Part shown: piece by piece, positions 21,071 through 31,779 of the stretch
Layout of the letters: each line of letters opens with the position of its first letter
Numbering within the stretch: the stretch's first letter is position 1
Assembly: GCA_025991245.1 (NCBI GenBank)
Contig: BQMJ01000032.1
Location: forward strand, 124,001-188,000
DNA: 64,000 bases
Origin: Galdieria partita
Taxonomy: Eukaryota > Rhodophyta > Bangiophyceae > Galdieriales > Galdieriaceae
Direction of reading: 5' to 3'
The notes under the pieces: model-generated
Databases searched by the model: none
Seen by the model: the letters and a program-made list of their open reading frames with translations, nothing else
Told to the model about the DNA's origin: nothing
Program-made: the position numbers and the translations under genes

Positions 21071-23490
21071 TCATGGCATATTTGAACCATGGAAACTAGA
21101 AGTAGAAGAATGCACAGGAGAACTTGTTTTCTTATTTCCTAACAAGTTTGTATGAGTCTTATTATCGTTGTTTGTTACACCCAAAGCAGTTTGAAGTGTT
21201 ACTCGATTAGCTGATGTTTGAGCTACAAGTGGTTTGGGTCCTCTTACCACTGTTGTTGTCGTTGTTGTAGGAGAGGTAGAAGTAGTTAAAGATGGATTCA
21301 TTGGATTGTTGGAATGGAATGTAGTCGGATTGGGCCTTTTCCTATTTTCACTTTGAACTCCTTGATAGAACGAAGCATTATTCTGTGGTACCAAGTTGGT
21401 CGATGGATTTGCCATTGCAAAATTTTTTCCATAAGCTATGGATGTTGCAGCATTTCCACTTAATGAATAGTAATATGGAGAAGAAGAAATGGGTCGAACT
21501 CCTGGCTGTGCTTGAGCGAAAGAACTTGATGGCAACTGAAGAGTAGCAGCACTTTCCATTCGTGGATAAGAAGGAAAGGAGGGAGGAGGATTATGAGGAA
21601 TATTGGATGGCCTTTTCTGAAAAGTTCTTTCTGGAATAGATTCGGAACTTGTATCTCTCACTTTCTCAAACGGTCCTCGAAATGAATCCAATATACAAAT
21701 ATATCCTTCAAATTCACATATTCTTCTAAAGTTATCAGCAAAGTCCATCGCGTGTTCTAAACTGCAAGTAGTAAAGCTATTTATATCCATAGAGCCATCT
21801 CGCATATAGGTTCTTCTAGATTCACAATAATAAATTGGATTGCCTTTTTTCACAATTTGAAACGAACAATGAACTTGCTTTGGAGATGTGGAAGAATTAT
21901 TCTTACGAGCATAAGAAAATGCCAATATTCTCAAAATATCAGGACGCAAACGAGAAGAATACTTCGATGATCGATCATAATCACCATTGGAAGTGCCTTT
22001 CAATAAATATATATTGCGTTTGTATGTATAAAGTGCACATCGATGCGCCTCGATGTTGCTATTGGGACGAAAGGGTTTCCATGAAAGTTCATGAAGAGAA
22101 GACGGCAGTACCGAATGACCTGAACTTGGTAATAACCCATCATGATGAACAGCGTGATTCACTCTTCTTCCATCCAATGTGGATGATTTTTCTAAAGTCT
22201 TTGATACTCTTTCCAATGACTTTTCATCTCTTCCATCAAAGAATTCCATCATCATACAAACATATAAAACAATACTCTGAGGAGATAAGTAACCAGCACA
22301 ACGACAAAATTTCCTCCAACTACACAATATTCCTTTGTCATCTTGAATCTTCATTCGAGGTCTTCGTATTCTATTCCACTTGAAAGAATCCAATGGAGTG
22401 AAACAATGAAAACGAGGAACATGGCTATCACAATGAACATTTCGAAACAAAACAGACAACAGAAAACGTTCAAGTTGGATTTTCGTTTCTGTCTCTACTC
22501 TTCCATTGTACTGAGAACGAATCGTTGCTCGTTCAATATCCGATAAAATAGTATGAAAATCGGGTCGCAATATCAACTTGTAAGTTATAGGAGAATTCTT
22601 ATTGGATGATTTTATCAAAGTTTGAAGAAATCCTTGAAAACTGGAACGAAAGTCGCGAATTTCTGCTATAAGACATCCTTGATAATAGTAAAAGGAATGA
22701 TTGGTAGGTAAGTCTTCATAAGGAGGTATCAACCCCAAATCTAATGCTTCTATAAGTCTCTTTGAATGTTGATCATATGGATAAAGTATTTTGCGACTAT
22801 CTTTGGTATAGCCTTGATCATACAATTCTATGGATAACGAAACCTAATAATATTGTTATCACAGTTGTCATCAACACCAACTCACAGACAAACCTTCAAG
22901 TCAGGAAGTGAATCGACCACAAAACCAGGAGGTGAAAACCCTTTTAAAGAATATTGTTTACTTCGCTTCTCTAAAGTGTTACGTAACCTTTGCCATAAAG
23001 TGTGACGATGGGTATTGGTTGAAAGGGGTGGCAAAGTTGTTGCTTCCTTAGATACTGTAAGACTGTCGAGTCCCACAGTTCCTTCACCAACTACATTCTC
23101 TGTAGTGTTTTCTGAAAAAGACTTGTTCTCTTCTCCTTCTTCCGGAATGGAGGGCTCGACAGCCATCGGTTCCAAACCAGTCGTCTTATCATCTTTTAAT
23201 TCCTTTTCAACAAAAAGTTGTTGTTCACAGGGCTGAACACTTTCATTTACTTCCTCATTGATAAATTCTTTGGGTTGTTTTTCTTCTACCGACACAAACT
23301 CCTGATGGGAAGGTTCCGCAACTTGTTCTACCAACTGCCTCTTTCGCTTTCTGTTTTGGATAACTCTTCTTTTCCTCAACTTTACAACGGTGGGAAAAGT
23401 TTCTTCTTCCGAGTCAACCAAGAACGGTTCTAATAAAGGACTTTTCCACTCTTCCCAACCAAGTTGCCACTCCAACTTGACCATAGTCAT
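21071..23490 (-). CDS. SPT20: SPT20-like SAGA subunit
   Basis: Two exons, 22894-23490 and 21071-22843, give 789 aa with one 50-bp intron inside the SPT20 domain. The domain reads 'LKVSLSIELYDQGYTKDS', 'ILYPYDQHSKRLIEALDLG', 'IPPYEDL', and the hallmark 'YYQGCLIAEIRDFRSS', followed by 'YKLILRPDFHTI', matching the beta-strand pattern of Spt20 proteins. SPT20 is a scaffold of the SAGA histone acetyltransferase coactivator. The first 160 residues are acidic and low in complexity with a basic patch 'KLRKRRVIQNRKRKR', a likely nuclear signal. The C-terminal third is rich in Ser/Pro/Thr/Asn, including a run of six Thr, as in fungal homologs. It is convergent with CSL4. Confidence 0.75.
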
Positions 23491-24117
23491 TCATAGAACT
23501 AAATAATATATCGGTGGGGAAACAGCTCAAGTGGTTTGGATAAGGAATGAATCTTCGAGACTACAACTGTTGCAAGATACAACTGTATTTATTTATGTTT
23601 ATATGTAATGATTAACTGGCAAGTGTCAACAGGATATTTACAGTTATCATGAAAGAGAGACAAAAGTTCTACCATTTACACAACTAACCTTGACACTGAA
23701 GAAACCAAGGTTTTCCAAAACGAACAAAGAAACTCTTTCCAAAGGCTTGTTTCTAGAACAAGTTGGTGAGATAAATCTTATGCCTAGAAAACTTTCATAA
23801 GGATGCCATTACCGATGCTCGTGGATGGAAAATATCAATAGGAAAAGTTACGCTGGAGTCAAGAATCTGGAGCATGATACCCTGTTCTTTATACAAGTAA
23901 GTTGCTTTGACATCTTCCCTGATCGGTCCATTGGATTATTTGGGGTGGATTGAATAGAGATTTGACAATCTTTGGGAGTCGCCAAAGAAAATGGCATTTC
24001 ATTGGTTCAACGTGCCGGCCCTGAAGAAATGCTCATCCCACGGTTGTAGCTTTAAAAGACTTGCGCTTTGCCAAAAGAATTTTTCTTCAATTTGGATTTG
24101 TGGTTTGTGACTCAAAG
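23491..24117. other. Divergent promoter region between SPT20 and a sugar porter
   Basis: About 630 bp between two start codons on opposite strands. No ORF of note, RNA gene, tandem repeat or E2F-like element was seen. It should contain both promoters and 5' UTRs. Confidence 0.45.
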
Positions 24118-25764
24118 ATGGATTCCAAAAGTAGTTCTAGTCCAATGGAAATAGAGTCGTTAGAAACTAACCTAGAAAGAGAGACAAATGCTCCAGAAGT
24201 ATGGGAGGAGGAAGAAGAAGATGAAGCTTCTAAAAAGGATGACGGTTCGACAAAGTTTCTCAAAGTGTTTGCTGTCATAGCAGGTTGGGGTTCCACCTTC
24301 TTTGGCGTTGATACTTCAGTTATTGGTGGTGCTGCTCTGTATGTTCAGCCTGATCTCAGTATTTCTCCTTTGCAATGGTCTTGGATAACTTCTGTTCCAC
24401 TTTTAGCAGCTTGCTTTGGTTTAGGAACTTCAATACCGCTTTGCTATTTTATTGGAAGAAAGTATGTCGTACTTTTGGCTGCTATCTTATATCTTGCTGG
24501 TGCTACAATGTCGGCAGCTGCCGATTCTATGGTGGTTTTGTTGGTTGGACGTATTATTCTAGGCTTAGGTATGGGCTTGGAAGCAATGGTTATTCCTATC
24601 TATCTGGCAGAGTTGGTACCCAAACAACATCGTGGTGGTCATTTGAACATTTTCAACTCTTTACAAACATTTGGAGGTTTCATTGCTGCTATTATTGATG
24701 GTATCTTTCAGAATGTTTCTGGAGGTTGGCGATATATGTTAGGCTCAGGTGTTATTGGACCAGCATTGCAATTGGTTTTTGCCTTGTTTATTCCAGAAAG
24801 TCCTAGATGGTATATTCAAAAAGGACGAGTTGCTGATGCAGAACGCTCGTGGAAACGTATTCGTAAAGATATGCCAAAGACCAGAAAGGAATTCTTAGAA
24901 CTCAAGGAAAATGTAGAGAATGAGATGAAAGAAGCCAAAGGATCTATACAAGTCATCAGAGAAATTCTAACGGTTCCTAGAATCCGTGCAACTTTTGTGA
25001 TTGGTGCTTTGATATCTTTGGCACAACAATGGAATGGGGCAACTGCTATTGCTTATTATTTACCTACACTTATTTCTCAAATGGGAGTATCGGTAAAGAA
25101 TTCGGTATATGCAGACATTCCCATTTACTTTTACAACTCTTGTTGTACGCTTCCTTCTTTCTTTTTGTTTGATCGCTTTGGAAGAAGGCCCGTTCTTTTG
25201 CTTACTATGCCTATCCTCATTATAGGGCTCATTATTTCTGGATGCTCTTTACAGGCATCCACCGTTGCTTCACGCTCTGGAGGATTCTTTGTTGGATTGG
25301 CTCTTTATTATATTGGCTATCAAGTTGGCGTATCTCCTTTGGCTTGGGCCATCAACGGTGAAATCTATGAATTACATGTGCGCAATTGGGGAATGTCGTG
25401 GGGTGCTGCTATTCTATTGGGTTCCGCATTTTCTGTTAGTTATACATTCACCAGACAAGTAAGAGCTTTCACAAAAACTGGAGTTTTCGGATTATACGCA
25501 GGGTTTACTCTGATTTTCTGGTTTATACTTATTATATTGATGCCTGAGACCAATGGCAGAACTCTGGAAGATATTCGAAATATATTTGATGAAGGACTCG
25601 TTGGATTGGCAAAATATAACTGGAGACAAACAAAATTATGGATTAGGAAGAAATTGGGAAAGCAAACAGCGGTCAAAGAATCTGAGGAATTTGCTCCGGT
25701 AGAGCAGGAGAAAACTTCTGCCAAGGATGAGAGTGCGTTGACTACCATTCAACAGAGCACATAA
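24118..25764 (+). CDS. MFS sugar porter
   Basis: A single-exon 548-aa protein from ATG 24118, with 12 predicted membrane helices. Sugar-porter signatures are present: 'GVDTSVIGGA' in helix 1, 'GRIILGLGMGLEAMVIPIYL' after helix 4, 'PESPRWYIQKGR' at the end of the first half, 'QQWNGATAIAYYLP' in helix 7, 'DRFGRRPVLL' in loop 8-9 and 'PETNGRTLEDI' at the end. These imply proton-coupled or facilitated uptake of a hexose or polyol at the plasma membrane. Galdieria-type algae grow heterotrophically on many sugars and polyols and carry many such transporters, so the exact substrate cannot be told. N- and C-terminal tails are acidic and cytosolic. Confidence 0.93.
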   Translation: MDSKSSSSPMEIESLETNLERETNAPEVWEEEEEDEASKKDDGSTKFLKVFAVIAGWGSTFFGVDTSVIGGAALYVQPDLSISPLQWSWITSVPLLAACFGLGTSIPLCYFIGRKYVVLLAAILYLAGATMSAAADSMVVLLVGRIILGLGMGLEAMVIPIYLAELVPKQHRGGHLNIFNSLQTFGGFIAAIIDGIFQNVSGGWRYMLGSGVIGPALQLVFALFIPESPRWYIQKGRVADAERSWKRIRKDMPKTRKEFLELKENVENEMKEAKGSIQVIREILTVPRIRATFVIGALISLAQQWNGATAIAYYLPTLISQMGVSVKNSVYADIPIYFYNSCCTLPSFFLFDRFGRRPVLLLTMPILIIGLIISGCSLQASTVASRSGGFFVGLALYYIGYQVGVSPLAWAINGEIYELHVRNWGMSWGAAILLGSAFSVSYTFTRQVRAFTKTGVFGLYAGFTLIFWFILIILMPETNGRTLEDIRNIFDEGLVGLAKYNWRQTKLWIRKKLGKQTAVKESEEFAPVEQEKTSAKDESALTTIQQST

Positions 25765-25910
25765 AACAATCGTAGAGATGTGTTGGTAGACACTTTATTG
25801 GATGTTGTGTGATCAATCAAATGAATTCTTTGATCTATTTGCGTTGGTTGTTTTATAAATATAGATTTTTGCTATAACATTTTTTTATTTTTATGTCAAA
25901 CTCCTGTTTC

Positions 25911-27750
25911 TTATGATATGGCGGTGTCCATAATAGCCGATGGGTTGGATGAAACAAGTTGTTGCTCTCTTCTCCGTTCAATTTCTTTTAAAAGGTCTTT
26001 AGCTTGGTCTCTTTCAGTGCCCGGAAAGTCAACTAGTCTAGAACAATAATTTTCTGCATCATCCAATCGTCCTTTTGCAATGGAATATCGAGCAAGAAAT
26101 AAAAAAGCTTCGGCAGTTTCTAGACTGTCTAAACCTTCTTCTTCTTCTTCTTCTCGACGTTCCAGCTCCTTTAAATAGAAAGTATACGCTTTCTCCGAGT
26201 CTCCTATTTGATCATAAAGATGTGCAATTCTACGAAATACAACAACTTCTCGATCGTCACACTTCAGAGCCCTTTCATAACAAGTCAAGGCATCTTGATA
26301 TTTACCAAATTCTTCTAAACAAAGTCCCATAGCACACCACATTCGAGAATCAAATGGTCGCAACGTTGCAGCCTTTCGGTAATAATAAAGAGAGTAACTC
26401 GGCATTCGCAAAAGTTCATAGGCTTGACCTAAGCCATACCACGCCCGAAAATCTTTTGGCTGAATATCTACCGCCTTGCGATAAGCTTCAATAGCTTTGG
26501 CAGTATTTTTCATCTCGATATATTCATGTCCAATCAAAGTGAATGCAGACACGAAATGAGGATTCAACTTCAATGCTCGCTCAAAGTAGGTTACTGCTTT
26601 CTCATGATCTCCACGAAGTGAGTAATAATTGCCGACAACAGTACAAGTTTCTGGTCGATACTTTTCTACCGAAACACAATGATGCGCCAACATGCTCAAC
26701 TCCACTTGTTGTTCTCTGACGTACAAGATATTGGAATAGATATCCATACCATCCATACAATGGGGATCATTCCTTCTTATTTCTTCATAATAACGAGCAG
26801 ACGTATCAAAATCTCGTCGATCATAATGAAGGAAAGCAATTTGATTCAGTAAAAAAGTATTTTTTGGAAAGTATGATAGCAATGCATTTAGGAGATGTAG
26901 CGCATCATCATATTCCCGTCGTTCCATCCATACCATGGCGTAATAGATGGCGATCATCCAATGCCGTGGCAAAGATGCATCCAAAGTTTCTTCTTCTTCT
27001 TGTGTAGAAACCAAACGTGATAATTCTCTCCACGCATCGAATAGAAACGGAAACTGAACAACTGCACGAACGAAAAAGGAAATTGCTTGTTCTCGACGTT
27101 CCAAGTTCCTAGATATGATACCACAAAGGTAACATAAGAAACCACTCTATTCATGATTCAAAACATATATGGAATAACAACCTCATGCACAACTTACTAA
27201 CATTCCATTCTGGTGCTTTTCAAAATGACAGATTTGCGACAAAATGTGTTCGAGTTGACGATTTTGCAACCTCCTGATACTCTTTGTATCATACAGTTTA
27301 CCAATAAGAAGATGAGAAAGAGATTCGTGTGTGGTTGTTTCACCATACCTGAATAGAGCCATCGAATAAACGTTCCTTCTCACCTGCTAAGAAAAGCGAA
27401 TAACATCTTAAGAATATACAAGTCTCATTTTCTAGATTTTTCAAGCATTCTGCACATCTTCGATATTCACGGCAGTCAAAGTATTTCCTTGCTAAAAGAA
27501 AGGCAGTACATTCCCTCGGGTCCAATCCTTGTTCGTCGTACGAATCGATTGTAACTTTTGTCGTTTCTTGTGCTTTGCTCTGAAGAGAGAAGGCTAGTTC
27601 AGCACACCAACGAGCAGAATACACCAAACCTCTCTTGGTGAGTTGTTGTATGGCACTCAGAAGTTGGTTCAACACAGATTGTGGATTACTCAAATTTTCA
27701 TGACAGAGTTGAATCAGTTGCTTTGTTTTCAATTGAAGTTTTGAACTCAT
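25911..27750 (-). CDS. APC8/CDC23: Anaphase-promoting complex subunit 8 (CDC23)
   Basis: Three exons, 27349-27750, 27198-27281 and 25911-27146, give 573 aa (human CDC23 597). The short second exon (28 codons) restores the family block that continues as 'GFLCYLCGIISRNLERREQA', equivalent to 'GFGLYLYGVVLRKL' in homologs. The N-terminus has 'RGLVYSARWCAELAFSL' and 'FLRCYSLFLAGEK', both CDC23-like. Exon 3 holds the TPR array, with typical repeats such as 'YSLRGDHEKAVTYFERALKLNP' split over several units. APC8 is a TPR scaffold of the APC/C ubiquitin ligase that drives mitotic exit. A run of six Glu interrupts a late TPR. It is divergent from V-ATPase F, 135 bp between ATGs. Confidence 0.9.
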
Positions 27751-27802
27751 AGTCTTTTCGGGACTGTTGTACTCTTGAAAGGCAACTTTGCAGTTGGAGA
27801 AT

Positions 27803-27812
27803 GGCGCCCAAA
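27803..27812. promoter_or_regulatory. E2F-like near-match upstream of APC8
   Basis: GGCGCCCAAA, reading TTTGGGCGCC on the minus strand, lies 52 bp upstream of the APC8 ATG within the APC8/V-ATPase F divergent promoter. It departs from TTTSSCGC by one inserted base, so the support is weak. Confidence 0.25.
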
Positions 27813-27885
27813 TATTTGCATTTTTCTTTCTCGTCCATGGGTGTGTCTTAAGAGAATTGTAACAACGATTTGGATAAGAAGAGAT

Positions 27886-28417
27886 ATGCAAAGTCATACG
27901 AAAACAAAGCGAACCAAACTTTTATCTATTATTGGAGACGAGGTTTGTCAATAGAACTTTTTCTTTATTTTTATGCAAGGTTTTGTTTCCCTTTAGGATA
28001 CAGTTTGTGGTTTTCTGCTAGCAGGTATTGGAGAAGTCAACCAGCATAAAGAAACCAATTATTTTGTTGTAAAGAGTAAGTAGATAGTGTCTGTTTATTG
28101 GTACTGTGAAGGATATGTCCTTTGAATAGAGGATACACCTGTTTCGGCGATAGAAGAGACCTTTAAAAGATTGACGAGTCGTGAAGATATTGCTGTGGTA
28201 ATTATCAACCAACATGTGAGTCTGTGTTTTGTGATATATATAAATGTGTATGTATAAGAGGTGTAAAAAGGTTGCTGAGAAAATCCGTGAGCTTGTGCAT
28301 AGTTATCGTGCCCCTATCCCCGCAGTGTTAGAGATTCCTAGCAAAGACCAACCTTATGATTTATCACAAGACTCGACAGTGAAAAGAGTACGACAAATGT
28401 TGGGTTTAGGTGCATAA
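27886..28417 (+). CDS. VMA7: V-type proton ATPase subunit F
   Basis: Four small exons, 27886-27942, 27997-28075, 28130-28215 and 28271-28417, join in frame into 122 aa, matching the 115-130 aa of Vma7. No exon is long enough to stand out alone. The joined protein reads 'LLSIIGDEDTVCGFLLAGIG', 'NYFVVKKDTPVSAIEETFKR', 'REDIAVVIINQHVAEKIREL' and 'PAVLEIPSKDQPYDLSQDS', nearly collinear with the family from end to end. All three introns are GT-AG, 54-55 bp long. Subunit F sits in the central stalk of V1 and couples ATP hydrolysis to proton pumping at vacuolar membranes. This is of interest in an acidophile, but nothing here is specific to that lifestyle. Confidence 0.95.
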
Positions 28418-28477
28418 AATAAAACATCGAGTTGCTTTGCATTGAAGAGACGCTTATCGATTGTGGGTGGAGAGAAT

Positions 28478-30220
28478 ATGGCTTTTGTGGTGTCGACTAC
28501 CCAAAGTACTTGTTGTCAGTGTTCTGAGTGGAAAAGAAGAAGAGGAACTATAGACAAATATTTATTACAAGATAAAGTATACAAGCCTCGTTATCGTGGC
28601 TGTCCGTCGTTATATCACCAACTTGAACAGCCCACTTTGGCACTATCCTATTTTCAGTCAAGGAGTGGTGTGCACTTTAGCTGTCAGAGTAGACTTTGGC
28701 AGGCGAAATCCTGTACCTGTTGTGATTCCAACTACTTTTTTGACTATGGAGAGCACGTGTCTGTTGAGTTGAAGCAGTTACAAGTGGTTTCCAGTGGCTC
28801 CCATTGTCTATTGGTGTTGTCAAGAACGGCAACAGACACAGTAGGAGAAAGATATGACCAATTAGCTAAAGATTATGAAGCCAGTCTGGATGCTTCAGTT
28901 GATGATAACACGGATAGGAGCCACTCTGCGTTTACCCAATCTTCTGCTACAGAGTCGTCTTTTCCAAGAACTTTTCATGCACCGAGAGTAATCCCAGTGT
29001 TCATGTCTATTAGTGAAAGTATGGAGTTGATACAAACCATTCATAGACAGTCAGGACATAGTGTTATTGGTCATCAATGGTATGGCTATGGTTCTAACGC
29101 TTTACTGAATTTTGCAAGACTATTGTACTTTTTAAGAAAGGCATTCAATATGTTGGGACTAGTCGAAAACATGGCAAAAATAGGTCAACCAAGAAATAGT
29201 TTGAAACTTGTTTTGGCTCTGTTTAGGAGAATTATTGATCATACGAAGTATCCTACTTTTCAAGCTTGTTTTTATGAATGGATGGTTGAGGATGTTGGAT
29301 TTGAAGTAGAGCAAGTAGTTTTACACGGTGTGAATTCGAACACTATGATATCAGATATTCAGAAGCATGAGGAGAAAAGTAGTGTCTCTGAGAACTCATC
29401 TTATTCCAACTCCTTGAATCCCAACAGTGAAAACAAGTTCAAGAGCAGCCATACTTATGCAAGTTGTTGTCTTCCGGTATCACGTCCGGATCAGTGGATT
29501 CGAGCTCGTTTATGTCTTTCTAAAGATGGAAGACAATTCTTTGTCAATCTACCTCCATGGGATGCTTTAGGATTGGCTTTTTTGGCCTCACTTCAGATTC
29601 CCATTTATGTTCATGCCTCTCTGTGGATACGAGGGTCAACTAGCAAAGGCTATATTCCTTGTTATGATAGTCGAATTATAGTTGCACCTATCAACAATAA
29701 GAATGATAAACAAAATACAAGTCATGGCTCCTCATTGGATGAGACCGTATTGAAGAGTCGTTGGGAAGAAAGGAAATGGAACTCCAGTCCATCCAATGCA
29801 TTTCCTCATAGTTTGCCATTTCGAGCACAACGACACTCGATACCATTTCATTCTCCAGAAATACATCAGATCATTCCTTTCAGGAGATCAACTGATCAGA
29901 AACCAACCCGTTTTATACCGTTTACCGAAGATGTTCGACATTCTCTCCGTGAGATGCTGTTAGAAGGTCAATTTGTAGAAGCGCAACGATTGATATCGCA
30001 GTTACCATCCTTACAGTGGGAATTGGAAATACTGGATGCTATAAGAAAGGAAGATTATCTTATGGCAAGTCGTTTACAAAGCAAATTGAAAATGGTAACG
30101 CAACTTGAGAAAATCCTGTTGAGGCAAAGCGAAGGAACTAATCCAGAGGAAATGAAGGAAACCAGTGACAAAGAAGAAGACTGTACAGATGAAGAAGATT
30201 CAAAGAAAGACAATTCTTAG
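28478..30220 (+). CDS. Bifunctional nuclease (BFN/DUF151) domain protein with UVR-like C-terminus
   Basis: A single-exon 580-aa protein from ATG 28478. The middle and C-terminal half hold a DUF151/BFN domain: 'YEWMVEDVGFEVEQVVLHGV', then a long Ser/Asn-rich insertion, then 'WIRARLCLSKDGRQFFVNLP' and 'PWDALGLAFLASLQIPIYVH' (compare 'RPSDAIALALR..PIYV'). The last part, 'LREMLLEGQFVEAQRLISQL' with 'LDAIRKEDYLMASRLQSKLK', resembles a UVR motif, as in plant BBD proteins. The N-terminus is Cys/Arg-rich and could be an organellar leader followed by a small cysteine cluster. Plant BBD proteins are reported to have nuclease activity and roles in defence and ABA signalling; here activity is unproven. 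The family is shared with bacteria and plants, suggesting plastid ancestry. Confidence 0.7.
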   Translation: MAFVVSTTQSTCCQCSEWKRRRGTIDKYLLQDKVYKPRYRGCPSLYHQLEQPTLALSYFQSRSGVHFSCQSRLWQAKSCTCCDSNYFFDYGEHVSVELKQLQVVSSGSHCLLVLSRTATDTVGERYDQLAKDYEASLDASVDDNTDRSHSAFTQSSATESSFPRTFHAPRVIPVFMSISESMELIQTIHRQSGHSVIGHQWYGYGSNALLNFARLLYFLRKAFNMLGLVENMAKIGQPRNSLKLVLALFRRIIDHTKYPTFQACFYEWMVEDVGFEVEQVVLHGVNSNTMISDIQKHEEKSSVSENSSYSNSLNPNSENKFKSSHTYASCCLPVSRPDQWIRARLCLSKDGRQFFVNLPPWDALGLAFLASLQIPIYVHASLWIRGSTSKGYIPCYDSRIIVAPINNKNDKQNTSHGSSLDETVLKSRWEERKWNSSPSNAFPHSLPFRAQRHSIPFHSPEIHQIIPFRRSTDQKPTRFIPFTEDVRHSLREMLLEGQFVEAQRLISQLPSLQWELEILDAIRKEDYLMASRLQSKLKMVTQLEKILLRQSEGTNPEEMKETSDKEEDCTDEEDSKKDNS

Positions 30221-30401
30221 GTCTTCTATTGGAATTGCTCATATGTAATAAATGCATATTGTGTGAAAATGCCTTGGCGCACTTTTTCCTTTGGTAGTGG
30301 GAGGAAAGATTCACACAAGTAGTTATCAATATTTGACACATATCAAGAAAAGAAACTTGACAGTGGGCAAAAAGAGTTTTGCTCTTGTTGGAATACTTTT
30401 C

Positions 30402-31739
30402 ATGGATACTGTTCGGCAGCTGAAACACCGTATAAAGAATATCAAATGGAAAAATGTCAAACGTACGGCTTCCATAGCAAAAGGAAAGGCTGTTTCCAAG
30501 ATGAAGGACTTTTATATGACAGACTTTGAAAACCGTGTACGTAAAGCCACTTCCAATAGAAACTGGAGTGTCGGGTCTGTGGAACTAGCAGAAATAGCAC
30601 AATTTAGTTACAACCCCTTGTTGTATAAAATTATGATGGATATAGTGTACAGTCGTTTAAAGGATAAGGGACACAACTGGAGACGAGTTTACAAGGCACT
30701 GGAACTAATTCGTTATTTACTGTTGCACGGTGCACCAGGAGTACTCTTGGATATGCAACACAACATACATACTTTTGAAATGCTTGAAAACTTTCGTTAT
30801 GTACATCCTAAAACTGGAAAGGACGTGGGTAATAACGTGCGATACAAGGCCAAGCAAGTTGTTGATTTAATACGGGATCGCAGGCTGTTAGAAAGAGAGC
30901 GAGAACAGAGTAGAGCCATGTTAGATAAAATATCTCAATCAAAGAGAGTTGCTTATTCTAGCACTGCTGCATATTTGGAGAGAAGTAAACCAAAAGTGGA
31001 AGACATTTCTGCGGAAAGAATATCTCAACGGCGTATTATAACCGATAAAGACTTTGGTATACCATCTTCTGATGATATTGGCCATGCTAATAAGAACTAC
31101 AGCGTTTCTGGGAACAAACAAATTACAATTCGAGCAGAGAGTCACGACACTCTGCCATCCAATAAGCAACATTCGAGCCAAGAACATGTGGAAAACGATT
31201 TGCTGCTTTTCGACGATTTGTCTCAAGACGATGAAGCCTCCATTAGCGATGATTCTATTCATGATAGTGAGGGTGATAAGGACTTTGGAGAATTTGTTGA
31301 AAGTTTTTCCGACGTCAAATTGGCAGATTCATCAATGAAAGATACCAACGAGTTTATGACAGATATCGGGTTCGCAGATAGTAAAACGAATTCCCAACAA
31401 AGTATTCGTGAAAATTCCGATGATCAATTCGTTACAAAAATAACGGGCAATACAAGACAAAATGAGCATAAGACAGAGGACAATGCTATTACGACCAAGA
31501 TCGAACAGGATGCATTCGACGACGAAACCGGCATAAAACCCGCATTGGCTTCTAAAAGTTATTTTAAAGACTCCACTTCTAGTGGCAAGGAGACTAAGAA
31601 GAAAATTTCAGATTCTCGTGCTGCCACTACAGATTCTAGGCAAGTACAAGGAATCCAATCTCAGAAAGAAAATGAAGACGATCCCTTTGGTCAGCTTGTT
31701 AGTGAATGGATAAATGCATCACATCCACGTCATCGTTAA
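30402..31739 (+). CDS. Epsin-like ENTH-domain protein
   Basis: A single-exon 445-aa protein. ATG 30402 is used because the longer frame starts with a non-ATG codon and adds no homology. The ENTH domain (about residues 30-160) contains 'ENRVRKATSNRNWSVGSVEL', 'IMMDIVYSRLKDKGHNWRRV', 'YKALELIRYLLLHGAPGVL' and 'NVRYKAKQVVDLIRDRRLLE', which binds phosphoinositides and bends membrane. The C-terminal half is disordered and acidic. It carries a clathrin-box-like 'LLLFDDL' and a single 'DPF' motif near the end ('NEDDPFGQLV'), which fit clathrin and adaptor binding. It probably functions in Golgi/endosome or plasma-membrane vesicle formation (EpsinR/CLINT-like). No ubiquitin-interacting motif was noticed. 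Confidence 0.92.
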   Translation: MDTVRQLKHRIKNIKWKNVKRTASIAKGKAVSKMKDFYMTDFENRVRKATSNRNWSVGSVELAEIAQFSYNPLLYKIMMDIVYSRLKDKGHNWRRVYKALELIRYLLLHGAPGVLLDMQHNIHTFEMLENFRYVHPKTGKDVGNNVRYKAKQVVDLIRDRRLLEREREQSRAMLDKISQSKRVAYSSTAAYLERSKPKVEDISAERISQRRIITDKDFGIPSSDDIGHANKNYSVSGNKQITIRAESHDTLPSNKQHSSQEHVENDLLLFDDLSQDDEASISDDSIHDSEGDKDFGEFVESFSDVKLADSSMKDTNEFMTDIGFADSKTNSQQSIRENSDDQFVTKITGNTRQNEHKTEDNAITTKIEQDAFDDETGIKPALASKSYFKDSTSSGKETKKKISDSRAATTDSRQVQGIQSQKENEDDPFGQLVSEWINASHPRHR

Positions 31740-31779
31740 GTAAACATGTGGAATTCTTATTTATTGTTACAATATTTGT

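Noticed and set aside
26130-26160. TTC repeat considered as a simple-sequence element
   Set aside because: It encodes a Glu run within APC8 and stays in frame.
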